Assembly (NCBI GenBank): GCA_018223375.1
Contig: JAGTTS010000002.1
Coordinates: 496,001 to 560,000, forward strand
DNA from: Clostridiaceae bacterium Marseille-Q3526
GTDB taxonomy: Bacteria > Bacillota > Clostridia > Lachnospirales > Lachnospiraceae
Length of the DNA: 64,000 nucleotides
Direction: 5' to 3'
The first letter of the stretch is position 1. Every line of letters starts with the position of its first letter. Shown piece by piece: positions 52,135 to 62,300 of the stretch. Made by a program: the position numbers and the translations under genes. The notes under the pieces were generated by a model. It made no database searches. It had not been told where the DNA came from and was given only the letters and a program-made list of their open reading frames with translations.

Positions 52135-53897
52135 TTACCGGAATTCTGCCACAACTGTCTCATTCGCCTTTACATCCATTCCTGTATGGAACTGGATTTC
52201 TGCCGCGCTTCCTTTATTAGGAATTACGCAGATCGTCACGTCAGGATGGCCGGCAGCCTTAATCTTCGCTCTGTCAAATTTGATCAGCGGAGTTCCTGCG
52301 CCGACCTTCTGCCCTTCTTTTACCAGATATTCAAAACCGTCTCCGTTCATGCTGACGGTGTCGATACCAATGTGAAGCACAAGTTCCATGCCGTTTGAAA
52401 GGCGCAGGCCGCAGGCATGGCGGGAATCCTGCATTAACACGGCAATCTCCACGTCTACAGGGGAGCACAAAATATCGCTATCCGGAAGAATCGCCATGCC
52501 TTCTCCCATCATTCCTGATGAGAACACTCCGTCTCCCACTTCTTCTAAGGAAATCGCTTTCCCAGATAAAAATGCAGTGAAGATGCCCTTTTTCTCTTCT
52601 GTTTCCTCTGGATCCGGCCTGGAGCTTTCCGCTTTTGCAGGCGCGTTTTCTTCTCCGGAAACCTCTGCGCTTTCCTCCTTCTGCTCCGCCTGCGGTTTCC
52701 CCATCGTTCTTTTTCCTGCAGCCACCGTCAGAAGGAAGGGCGCTGCCGCTGCAATTGCCATGCAGACTGCAAAGGACGCCATATAGGGCGGCTGAATGGA
52801 CAGAATCCCTGGAATGCCTCCTACGCCGATGGCGTTTGCAGTCACTCCCATGGCCACGCAGGCCACAGCATGGTTCCGCCGTAATCTGCAATCAGCTGCA
52901 GGTCGATGGCGTTGGACATGTGGTGAAGCCCCGTAATCACAAGAGGCGCGTAGGAAACGCCGAACACAGCGGCAAATACAATTTTAAAGCTTCCTGTAAT
53001 TCCGGAAAATACAAGGGAAGAAACGGCTTCGCCAATCTTCCAGCCAATGGGGCCCAGCACAAAGTGAGCGGCCATAACAGATAAAAGCAGGCTGAAAAAC
53101 GGAACGACGATCATGGAAACCACCTGAGGCGTAATTTTCCTGAAAAACTTTTCCAGATAAACCAGAGTAAACGCCGCTAAGATCGCCGGAAGCACCTGCC
53201 CCTGATAACCGATCATGTTAATCTGAAAAGCTCCGAAATTCCATTTAGGAATATCGGCCGCCGCCGTTCCGGCTACTGCATAGGCGTTTAAAAGCTGTCC
53301 TGATACCAGCGTCAGTCCCAGCACAATGCCAAGCATCTGAGTCGTTCCCATCTTCTTTGTCACAGACCAGCAGATGCCTACGGGGAGCATGTGGAAAATG
53401 GCCTCCCCTATCAGCCAGAGAAAGCTGTCAATCCCTGCCCAGAACTGGCTTAAATCACAGAGCGTCTTTGTCCCGTTCTCAAAGAGATACAGACTGTCGA
53501 TACAATTGCGGAAGCCCAGAATCAGGCCGCCTGTAATGATAGCCGGGAGCAGCGGCGCGAAAATCTCCGCCATCGCCGCAATGAATCTCTGCAGGAGATT
53601 CTGGTTCTTCTTTGCCGCGTTCTTGACCGCGTCTTTGGATACCCCCTCAATCCCAGCCGTTTTGACAAATTCGTTGTAAAAGTCAGCGACCGTGTTTCCG
53701 ATAATCACCTGAAACTGTCCAGACTGCGTAAAGCTTCCTTTGACCGATTTCAGCGCCTCTATGGCTTTCACATCGGCTTTCTCCGGATCTGCCAGCGCAA
53801 AACGCATTCTCGTCATACAATGTGAAACTGCCGCGATGTTCTCCTTTCCTCCCACCAGGCGCAGCAGCTGGCGGGCGTCCTCTGCATATTTTCCCAT
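52135..53897 (-). pseudogene. treP: Trehalose PTS transporter EIIBC(A), disrupted
   Basis: N-terminal EIIB with the phosphorylated Cys (VSHCMTRMRF, about residue 27), EIIC membrane domain, and C-terminal EIIA-Glc-type domain with active His in VLHIGIDTV. After GGTMLWP (near 52860) the frame ends at a TGA, and the next segment in a different frame is VAMGVTANAIGVGGIPG. In relatives about 65 residues containing GVTEPALFGVN separate these, so a deletion plus frameshift removed the last part of EIIC. The word GTGGCC occurs twice, 3 bp apart, at the junction. EIIC cannot work. Confidence 0.88.
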
Positions 53898-53922
53898 CTC
53901 TTATTCCTCCACAGCAACAAAA

Positions 53923-54006
53923 CTTGTTTGAACATGTTCTTTTATTCTTGTTATAGCATACTTGTTTGAACATGTCAACCCTTCTTCCCGATATTTGTTT
54001 AAACAA
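53923..54006. promoter_or_regulatory. Divergent treP/treR control region with three TreR-type operators
   Basis: Two identical boxes CTTGTTTGAACATG (53923-53936, 53961-53974) and a perfect 12-bp palindrome TTGTTTAAACAA (53995-54006). The treP promoter on the minus strand is TTGACA (53973-53978), 17 bp, TATAAC (53950-53955), so box 2 fills the space between -35 and -10. The treR promoter follows at 54011-54039. Confidence 0.8.
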
Positions 54007-54010
54007 GCGG

Positions 54011-54039
54011 TTGACTTTCTCCCGGCAGCTTCCTATAAT
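54011..54039 (+). promoter_or_regulatory. Promoter of treR
   Basis: TTGACT (54011-54016), 17 bp, TATAAT (54034-54039). The third operator palindrome ends 4 bp upstream of the -35. Confidence 0.75.
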
Positions 54040-54061
54040 AAACTGTAATGGAGGTAACCGT

Positions 54062-54790
54062 ATGCCAAAAGCAAGATATGAAAATATTTACAGGGACTTG
54101 AAAGAGAAAATTGAGACGAACACCTTTGCCTACCAGGAGTTTCTGCCTCCGGAACATACTCTGGTGCAGATCTACGGCTGCTCCCGCAACACGCTCCGCC
54201 GCGCTGTGGGCCTTCTGGTCACTGACGGCTATGTACAGACCTTGCAGGGCAAGGGCGTGCGCAACATCTACCAGCCGGCGGAACAGACCTCCTTTACTAT
54301 CGGTGAAATCGAGAGCTTCCGGGAATCTGCGGCGCGAAACGGCCACACACCGCTCACAGAGGTTCTTCTTTTTGCTGAATTGACTGTGAATGAAAAACAG
54401 TCCCGCGCTATGGGATTTCCGGCGGGGTCTGACGTTTACTACATCCAGCGGCTCCACTATTTAGACGGTATTCCGCTGATTCTCAACCACAACTATTTTC
54501 TGAAGGAGGCGGCCCCCGGCCTGACCAGGGAAATCGCGGAACAATCGATTTATCAATATCTGGAAGAAACGCTGCGCATGACGATTGTAAACAGCAAACG
54601 CGTAATGACGGTAGAAAAAATGACGGAAATTGACGAGAAATATCTGAAAATGAACGCTTTGGATTACAACTGCGTCGCTGTGGTCAGCAGCCAGACCTTC
54701 AACAGCAGCGGCGTTCTGTTTGAGTACACCCAGTCTCGCCACCGCCCGGATTATTTCCGGTTTTACGATAACGCCGTAAGAAAAGGATAG
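54062..54790 (+). CDS. treR: GntR/UTRA-family trehalose repressor
   Basis: 242 residues: GntR winged helix (YENIYRDLKEKIETNTF; CSRNTLRRAVGLLVTDGYVQ, about 40-59) and a UTRA ligand domain with PAGSDVYYIQRLHYLDGIP near 120. TreR releases DNA on binding trehalose-6-phosphate. ATG 54062 has GGAGG 7 bp upstream; the longer frame to 53966 would run through the operators. Intact, unlike its target genes. Confidence 0.88.
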   Translation: MPKARYENIYRDLKEKIETNTFAYQEFLPPEHTLVQIYGCSRNTLRRAVGLLVTDGYVQTLQGKGVRNIYQPAEQTSFTIGEIESFRESAARNGHTPLTEVLLFAELTVNEKQSRAMGFPAGSDVYYIQRLHYLDGIPLILNHNYFLKEAAPGLTREIAEQSIYQYLEETLRMTIVNSKRVMTVEKMTEIDEKYLKMNALDYNCVAVVSSQTFNSSGVLFEYTQSRHRPDYFRFYDNAVRKG

Positions 54791-54812
54791 TAAAAAAAGG
54801 ATAAAACAAGAG

Positions 54813-54862
54813 AGAGGGAGAAGTTTTGCGCTCCATCTAAGGCGCTGAAACCTTCTCCCTCT
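54813..54862. terminator. Terminator between treR and spoIIQ
   Basis: AGAGGGAGAAG...CTTCTCCCTCT long stem; on the minus strand CTTGTTTTATCC follows, so chiefly for spoIIQ. Confidence 0.7.
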
Positions 54863-54910
54863 GCTCCATCAGAAAATCCTCTGAAAGCCTCTTCTTTTAT
54901 TCTTCCTCTG

Positions 54911-55690
54911 CTATTCCAGGTAGTCCAGGGCGTCTACGGGCTGTCCTCCCTGCTTTAGCTCAAAGAATACGTTGTTTCCCTCTGTGGCATAATATTTTGT
55001 AGGCTCAGCCACATAGCCGATAATATCTCCTTTGCAGAGGTACTCTCCTTCCAGGGCTTTTACATCCTTCAGCTGTCCGCAGACGGCTGTGTACTCATTT
55101 CCCAGATCCATGACCACGTAATTGCCTATCTCCTCGTTGGCCCCGCATTCCGTGACTCTTGCGTTGGCCGGGGCCTGGACAGGACTGCTTACGTCGCTCT
55201 GAATAATAAGCGCCGGATTGCATTTATACTGATCCAGCGTGGGAAAATAGATGGTCGCGTCCATGCTGTAATCCAGGAGAATATTTCCTGTTACAGGCCA
55301 GGCCAGCTTATCTGCCTCCTTGAAATCGAGAGCCAGAGCTTTCGCTCCTGTCCTGGACGCGGCTTCTCTGTCTTCCTTCCCATCTCCCTCCAAATCCTTC
55401 GGATCGGGGCGGTCCTCCCTGGAGTACTCGGCGTCGGAGCTTCCCGCCACCTTAATGTCCTCTTTCTGCTCTTCTGCATCCTGTTTTCCTGTTTTCTCCT
55501 CTGTATGCGGATTCTGTTCTACGATATATCCGCCTGTCTCCGGAACCTCCAGATATGGATTTTCCTCCACCCTGTCGTTTCCCTGTCTGAATCTGACTGC
55601 GCCTGCTGCGGCAACTATAGTCAGCAGGCCTAGCACCATCATTCCAAGGAGAATTTTATCCTTGAACAACTGGTTCATTTTCTCTTTCAC
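54911..55690 (-). CDS. spoIIQ: SpoIIQ-like stage II sporulation protein, degenerate M23 domain
   Basis: About 259 residues: one transmembrane helix near 15-35 (LLGMMVLGLLTIVAAAGAV), a long acidic linker (about 40-115) and a LytM/M23 domain (about 125-255). The metal-binding histidines of M23 enzymes are gone: the HxxxD position reads NPALIIQS, the YxHL position YTAVCGQL and the HxH position NNVFFELK. As in Bacillus SpoIIQ it should then be structural, holding the forespore-side partner of SpoIIIAH. The start is probably GTG 55690 behind GAGGTG. Follows spoIID. Confidence 0.8.
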   Translation of the reverse strand: MKEKMNQLFKDKILLGMMVLGLLTIVAAAGAVRFRQGNDRVEENPYLEVPETGGYIVEQNPHTEEKTGKQDAEEQKEDIKVAGSSDAEYSREDRPDPKDLEGDGKEDREAASRTGAKALALDFKEADKLAWPVTGNILLDYSMDATIYFPTLDQYKCNPALIIQSDVSSPVQAPANARVTECGANEEIGNYVVMDLGNEYTAVCGQLKDVKALEGEYLCKGDIIGYVAEPTKYYATEGNNVFFELKQGGQPVDALDYLE

Positions 55691-55730
55691 GCTTATCACC
55701 TCGGTAATATTCTTACCAAACCGAGGCAGC

Positions 55731-56651
55731 TTATTCAGAAATCAGTTCAATATTTTTATAATAATATTTCAGCAGCTCCTCCGCCGCAGCCCCCTCTTTT
55801 GCCTTCTCATTGGCTCCCCATTGATCAAAGCCATAGCCATGTCCTTCTCCACGGACAAGGCAGCGGATGTTTTCCCCCATCTCCTCAAAGGAAAAAGCCG
55901 CTGATTTCAGCCCCAGCGCATACTGAATTTCCTCTCCTGTGTAAATTCTTTCTCCCACCTTCATCTGGATCACATATCCCGCTTCATCCCGTTCCACAAT
56001 CTGAAGGCTTTGATAGGCTTCCTTGGGCGTAAGCTGCAGCGAATGATCCATCTCGTTCAGACGCCGGCAGAATTCCTCCGGCGTAAAGATCACAGACGTC
56101 AAATACCCCTCTGCCTCCACATCCTTTCCGCAGTCAGCAGAAGCCAGGTAGGGATGCAGGGCGTCCCCCTTTCTTGTTTTCCCCGCACTGATTCTGTGAA
56201 ACAGCGGGGCAATCGCTGTTCCCTCAAAGGCGGCAACGGTTCCCCGCGTCTCCCTGGCCGCATCGGCAAAGGTCTGGCAGCAGTCCAGAAAGCTTTCTTT
56301 CCCCCATGCCTTTCGCATTTCCTTCTCTGTCATAATATCCGCGTCAATGGCAGACTCCGGAATGGAGCTCTCCTCCCCCATCAGACTGTAAAGATACGTC
56401 CTGGCAATGATCATCTGAGCCTTTATCGTTTCCTTCTCATAATCAGCCGGAATCTGCATAGCCGCCATTCCTATAATGTAATCTTCCACAGGAACCGGAT
56501 AGGCGTTTCCTCCCCGATCCAGGATTACCATCCTCTGCTCTGCGGCGCTGCTTTCCATTTGAATCATTCCCTCCGCCCTGCCTGTCCATGCCAGGGTAAA
56601 CAGATAGGGAAATAATAAAAGACTTATACACAGGGCCGCCGTCCGTTTCAT
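55731..56651 (-). CDS. spoIID: SpoIID-like stage II sporulation protein
   Basis: 306 residues, signal peptide/anchor about 1-26, SpoIID domain from about 50 (PVEDYIIGMAAMQIPADYEK, then ETIKAQMIIARTYLY) to the C-terminal GHGYGFDQWGANEKAKEG. In active SpoIID the motif is SEMP, with Glu as catalytic acid; here it is MQIP, so the Glu is replaced by Gln. SpoIID cuts peptidoglycan at the engulfing septum. The gene order spoIID-spoIIQ matches other Clostridia. Confidence 0.85.
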   Translation of the reverse strand: MKRTAALCISLLLFPYLFTLAWTGRAEGMIQMESSAAEQRMVILDRGGNAYPVPVEDYIIGMAAMQIPADYEKETIKAQMIIARTYLYSLMGEESSIPESAIDADIMTEKEMRKAWGKESFLDCCQTFADAARETRGTVAAFEGTAIAPLFHRISAGKTRKGDALHPYLASADCGKDVEAEGYLTSVIFTPEEFCRRLNEMDHSLQLTPKEAYQSLQIVERDEAGYVIQMKVGERIYTGEEIQYALGLKSAAFSFEEMGENIRCLVRGEGHGYGFDQWGANEKAKEGAAAEELLKYYYKNIELISE

Positions 56652-56758
56652 GAGACATCACTCCTTTATTGATTCATTGCCATTTATGCCTCTAACAGTC
56701 TATGTGAAGGCTTCAGAATTTATGACTGCAGAAAAGGCTTTATTCTTGAAACAAAAAA

Positions 56759-56796
56759 GGAACTATTCTGCTTTTTCATTAAAGTAAAATAGTTCC
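56759..56796 (-). terminator. Terminator of glgP
   Basis: GGAACTATT (56759-56767) pairs with AATAGTTCC (56788-56796); six Ts follow on the minus strand. Confidence 0.85.
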
Positions 56797-56822
56797 TTCT
56801 TTTTATATTATTAAAACATCTT

Positions 56823-59273
56823 CTACATTTCTACCTGGATCTTTTCCAGATGCCAGATATCCTTTACATACTCCTCAATGGTTCTGTCAGAGGAGAATTT
56901 GCCTGCGCTGGCTGTATTTAAGAGAGCCGCTCTTGCCCACCAGTCCTCGTTCTTGTAGGCCTCCTCCACTCTCTTCTGAGCCTCTGCATAGGAGCGGAAA
57001 TCCTTCAGAATAAAGTATGTGTCGGCCTTTGAGCTGTTTTTCGTGTTTAAGAGAGAGTTATAGATATCTCTGAACAGCTCTGGATTCTCCGGAGCAAAAT
57101 AGCCGTTGATTAACTGCATCAGCACTCTTCGGATCTCCTGATCCGTGTTGAAAATCTCCACTGGATTGTAGCCGCCGTTGTTCTCGTAGTTGATTACCTC
57201 GTCAGAGGAAAGTCCGAAGATAAAGGCGTTCTCCTGTCCTACCTCCTCCACGATCTCCACATTGGCTCCGTCCATGGTGCCCAGCGTCAGCGCGCCGTTT
57301 AACATGAATTTCATATTTCCTGTGCCGGAGGCCTCCTTGCTGGCAGTAGAAATCTGCTCGCTGACGTCAGCCGCGGCAAAAATCAGCTCTGCGTTGGAGA
57401 CGCGGTAATCCTCGATAAACACAACCTTGATTTTTCCATTGATGGAGCGGTCGTTGTTGATCACATTGGCAACAGAGTTAATCAGCTTGATGGTCTTCTT
57501 GGCAATCTGATAGCCTGCCGCCGCCTTGGCTCCGAAGATAAAGGTTCTCGGAACCATCTCCATGTTCGGATTGTCCTTCAGCTGGTTGTACAGATACATA
57601 ATATGAAGGATATTTAACAGCTGTCTCTTGTACTCGTGAAGCCTTTTCACCTGGACGTCGAAGATGGATCGCGGATCCACGTCGATTCCATTGTGCTCCT
57701 TGATATACTTTGCCAGGCGCAGCTTATTATGATACTTGATGTTCATAAACTCCTGCTGGCATTTCTTATCGTCCGCGTAGATTTTCAGCTTTCCAATCTT
57801 AGACAGGTCTGTGATCCACTCGCTTCCAATCTTATCTGTCACCCAGGCGGCCAGCTCCGGATTTCCGTGAAGCAGGAAACGTCTCTGGGTAATGCCGTTT
57901 GTCTTGTTGTTGAACTTCTCCGGCATCATCTCGTAGAAATCCCGCAGCTCCTGATTTTTTAAGATCTCTGTGTGGAGTCTTGCCACGCCGTTGACGGAGA
58001 AGCCGGCCACAATCGCCAGATGGGCCATCTTTACCTGGCCGTCAAAGATGATAGCCATCTTCTTTACCTTCTCGTAATTGCCGGGATAACGTCTCTCCAC
58101 CTCGATTAAGAAGCGGCGGTTAATCTCCTCCACGATCTGGTAGATGCGGGGAAGAAGACGTGAAAACAGCTCAATGGGCCATTTCTCCAGGGCCTCGGAC
58201 ATGATGGTATGGTTCGTGTAAGCGCAGCACTTGGTTGTGATATCCCACGCCTCATCCCACTCTAAGCCTTCCACATCCAGGAGAATTCTCATAAGCTCTG
58301 CGATAGCCACCGTAGGATGGGTATCGTTTAACTGGAAAATCACCTTCTCCGGCAGCTTATGGATATCGCTGTGTGTCTCCTTATATTTGGCCACAGCCCG
58401 CTGTACGCTGGCAGAGATAAAGAAATACTGCTGTTTTAAGCGGAGTTCCTTGCCGGAATAATGGTTATCGTTCGGATAGAGAACCTCCACCAGGTTCTTG
58501 GCCAGATTCTCCTCCTCCACTGCTTTCTGATAGTCTCCCTTGTCAAAAGCCTGGAGGCTGAAAGAGTTTAACGGCTGCGCGTCCCAGATGCGGAGAGTAT
58601 TAACCATGTTGTTGCCATAGCCGACAATCGGCATATCATAGGGAATCGCCATAACGGAGCGGTATCCCTCCTGAATGAATTTGTTTCTTCCATTCTCCCA
58701 GACGGTCTTTACATAGCCGCCGAACTTTACCTCTGTAGCGTACTCTGCCCGGCGCAGCTCAAAGGGATAACCGTTTTTCAGCCACTCGTCCGGAACCTCG
58801 ATCTGATAGCCGTTCTCGATCTTCTGCTTGAACATACCATAGTGGTAGCGGATTCCGCAGCCATATGCCGGATAGCCCAGGGTAGCCAGAGAGTCTAAAA
58901 AGCAGGCGGCCAGTCTTCCCAGGCCTCCGTTTCCAAGAGCTGGATCCGGCTCCTGATCCTCGATGGTATTTAAGTCAAAGCCCAGCTCTGCCAGAACCTC
59001 CCTGATCTCCTTCTGCGCTCCAATATTGATCATATTGTTTCCCAGCGCCCGTCCCATCAGAAATTCCATGGACAGATAGTATACGATTTTCGCGTCGTTT
59101 TCGTCGTAGGCCTTATGCGTTGCAATCCACTGGTCAATAATTACGTCCTTCACCGCATAGGCAACTGCCTGGTAAACCTGCTGAGGCGTGGCCTCGTCAA
59201 TGGTTTTCCGGTACAGGTTCTTCATATTGTCGATAATGCTTTCTTTCAATGTTTCCTTATCAAAGGTCTGCAT
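56823..59273 (-). CDS. glgP: Glycogen/starch phosphorylase
   Basis: 816 residues, GT35 family. N-terminal YYLSMEFLMGRALGNNM, DPALGNGGLGRLAACF near 115-130, and the PLP-binding EASGTGNMKF near 650 with the Schiff-base Lys. It releases glucose-1-phosphate from alpha-1,4-glucans. No other glg genes are adjacent. The start is ATG 59273, 7 bp after AGGAGG; an ATG 18 bp earlier precedes that site. Confidence 0.95.
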   Translation of the reverse strand: MQTFDKETLKESIIDNMKNLYRKTIDEATPQQVYQAVAYAVKDVIIDQWIATHKAYDENDAKIVYYLSMEFLMGRALGNNMINIGAQKEIREVLAELGFDLNTIEDQEPDPALGNGGLGRLAACFLDSLATLGYPAYGCGIRYHYGMFKQKIENGYQIEVPDEWLKNGYPFELRRAEYATEVKFGGYVKTVWENGRNKFIQEGYRSVMAIPYDMPIVGYGNNMVNTLRIWDAQPLNSFSLQAFDKGDYQKAVEEENLAKNLVEVLYPNDNHYSGKELRLKQQYFFISASVQRAVAKYKETHSDIHKLPEKVIFQLNDTHPTVAIAELMRILLDVEGLEWDEAWDITTKCCAYTNHTIMSEALEKWPIELFSRLLPRIYQIVEEINRRFLIEVERRYPGNYEKVKKMAIIFDGQVKMAHLAIVAGFSVNGVARLHTEILKNQELRDFYEMMPEKFNNKTNGITQRRFLLHGNPELAAWVTDKIGSEWITDLSKIGKLKIYADDKKCQQEFMNIKYHNKLRLAKYIKEHNGIDVDPRSIFDVQVKRLHEYKRQLLNILHIMYLYNQLKDNPNMEMVPRTFIFGAKAAAGYQIAKKTIKLINSVANVINNDRSINGKIKVVFIEDYRVSNAELIFAAADVSEQISTASKEASGTGNMKFMLNGALTLGTMDGANVEIVEEVGQENAFIFGLSSDEVINYENNGGYNPVEIFNTDQEIRRVLMQLINGYFAPENPELFRDIYNSLLNTKNSSKADTYFILKDFRSYAEAQKRVEEAYKNEDWWARAALLNTASAGKFSSDRTIEEYVKDIWHLEKIQVEM

Positions 59274-59312
59274 TCCCCATCCTCCTAACAAGCGTTTTTC
59301 GCTTTTCGGCCA

Positions 59313-59335
59313 GGGCGGGACTGTTCGCCCCGCCC
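59313..59335 (-). terminator. GC-rich hairpin between ileS and glgP
   Basis: GGGCGGG (59313-59319) pairs with CCCGCCC (59329-59335); no T-run follows, so termination would be weak. Confidence 0.4.
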
Positions 59336-59356
59336 GTCAGCTTCCTTCCGCTTTCG

Positions 59357-62300
59357 CTACGCTGTTTTTTCAACGCCGAGCACTACCTTTTCCCCGTTAA
59401 TGCTCCACTCCTTGGAGTATCCGCCTGTCTGGCCAGTCACAATCTCGTCTGCCAGAACCTCGCTCCTGATCTCCTCGCCGTGGGCTGCAAAGATAGCGGA
59501 AATCTTCTCATTTCCCTCTGCAAACACACGAATGTGGTTCATCACCTCGAAGCCGGCTTCCTTTCTCATGGTCTGGATCTTGCTGATCAGCTCTCTCACA
59601 AAGCCTTCCTCCAGGAGTTCCGGAGTCAGGTTCGTATCCAGGACAACCATCACTGTATTGTCTCCCTCAGAGACGTAGCCCTCTACCTGAGCCGCGTCAA
59701 TCAGAAGATCCTCCTCTGTGAGAACGACCTCCTCGCCATTAAAGTCAAAGGTTAAGGCTCCCTTTTCCTTTAAGGTATCCATTGCTGCATTTCCATCAAT
59801 TTCAGCCAGAGCCTTCTTAATATTTCCCAGCTGCTTTCCGTACTTCGGTCCTACGGTACGCAGCTGCGGCTTAAAGGTATAGGAAGTAAAGGCTCTCACA
59901 TCGTCTGTAAATTCCACGCTCTTTACATTTAACTCGTCCTCGATGATCTCCTGGTAGAACTCTGGAAGACTTCTCTCTGCCTTCACGAACATCTTTCCAA
60001 TTGGCTGGCGGTTCTTGATATTCGCTGTATTTCTGGCAGCGCGGCCGAATACTACCACTTTTAAGACCTCGTCCATGTACGCTTCCAGTTCCTTGTCGAT
60101 AAAGCTTTCCTGAACCTCCGGGAAGCTGCACAAATGAACGCTCTCTGGAGCTGTCTTATCAATATTTCTCACCAGGTTCTGGTAGATGTCCTCGCACATG
60201 AACGGAATCATCGGAGCAGCCGTCTTGGAAACTGTCACAAGAGCTGTGTAAAGCGTCATGTACGCATTGATCTTATCCTGCTCCATGCCCTTAGCCCAGA
60301 AACGCTCGCGGCTTCTTCTTACATACCAGTTGCTCATGTCGTCCACAAAGTCCTGAAGAGCTCTTGCAGCCTCTGGAATCCTGTAGTTTCCAAGATTGTC
60401 GTCCACCTCTTTTACCAGAGTATTTAACTTGGACAGCAGCCATTTATCCATAACCGGCAGTTTGTCATACTCTAAGCTGTATTTCGTTGCGTCGAACTGG
60501 TCAATGTTTGCATAGAGCACGAAGAACGCATAGGTATTCCAGAGCGTTCCCATGAACTTTCTCTGTCCCTCCATAACGGCCTTGCCGTGGAAACGGTTCG
60601 GAAGCCATGGAGCGCTGTTGATGTAGAAATACCAGCGGATGGCGTCTGCGCCGTAGGTAGAGAGAGCCTCAAACGGATCTACTGCATTTCCCTTGGACTT
60701 GCTCATCTTCTGGCCGTTCTCATCCTGCACATGGCCCAGCACGATAACGTTCTTATACGGAGCCTTGTTAAAGAGCAGAGTTGAAATTGCCAGGAGGGAG
60801 TAGAACCATCCTCTCGTCTGATCCACAGCCTCGGAGATAAAGTCTGCCGGGAACTGCCGCTCAAACAGATCCTGATTCTCAAATGGATAGTGATGCTGTG
60901 CAAACGGCATGGAACCTGAGTCGAACCAGCAGTCGATTACCTCCGGAACACGGTGCATCTCCCTGCCGCACTTCGGACACTTGATAGTCACTGCGTCGAT
61001 AAATGGACGGTGCAGCTCGATATCCTCCGGGCAGTTGTCAGACATGCTCTTTAACTCCTCGATGCTTCCGATGGAATGCTGGCAGCCGCACTCGCACTCC
61101 CAGATATTGAGAGGAGTTCCCCAGTAGCGGTTTCTGGAAACGCCCCAGTCCTGTACGTTCTCCAGCCAGTCGCCGAAACGTCCCTTTCCAATGCTCTCCG
61201 GAATCCAGTTGATGGTGTTGTTGTTGCGGATCAGGTCGTCCTTTACCGCTGTCATCTTAATAAACCAGGATTCTCTCGCATAGTAGATCAGAGGAGTATC
61301 GCATCTCCAGCAGTGAGGATAGCTGTGCTCAAAGTTCGGAGCGGAGAATAAGAGGCCTCTCTCGTCCAGATCCTTGAGAACAAGCGGATCTGCCTTTTTG
61401 CAGAAGGTACCCGGCCACGGAGTCTCCTTCGTCATCTCTCCCTTTGCGTCTACCAGCTGTACAAACGGAAGATCATACTTTCTTCCCACCTTACTGTCAT
61501 CCTCACCGAAAGCAGGCGCAATGTGAACCACTCCCGTACCGTCTGTCAGAGTAACGTAGGTATCGCATACTACAAAGTATGCCTTCTTGTGCTGCTTTGC
61601 GCAGATCTCGCCTGCACAGTCAAATAACGGCTCATACTCCTTATACTCTAAATCTTTTCCCGTAAAACTTTCTTTTACCTCGTAGGTTCCCTCGCCGAGA
61701 ACTGTATTGCAGAGGGCCTCAGCCATGTAGTAGACTGTGCCGTCTTCCTTCATCTGGACTTTTACGTAAGTATCATCCGGATGTACACAGAGAGCCACGT
61801 TGGAAGGCAGTGTCCACGGAGTTGTGGTCCATGCCAGAATATACGCATCCTCACCCTTTACCTTAAACTTGGCAATAGCGGAGCGCTCCTTCACGTCCTT
61901 ATATCCCTGGGCAACCTCATGGCTGGACAGCGGAGTTCCGCAGCGCGGGCAGTAAGGCACAATCTTAAATCCCTTGTAGAGCAGTCCCTTTTCCCAGATC
62001 TGCTTCAGTGCCCACCACTCAGACTCAATAAAATCATTGTGATAGGTAACATACGGATGTTCCATATCAGCCCAGAAGCCAACGGTTGCGGAGAAATCCT
62101 CCCACATGCCCTTATACTTCCAGACACTCTCCTTGCAGTGTCCGATAAACGGATCCAGACCATACTGCTCGATCTGCTCTTTGCCGTCCAGACCCAGCAT
62201 TTTCTCTACTTCCAGCTCTACTGGAAGTCCGTGGGTATCCCAGCCGGCCTTTCTCGGAACCATATATCCCTTCATTGTACGGTATCTTGGAATCATATCC

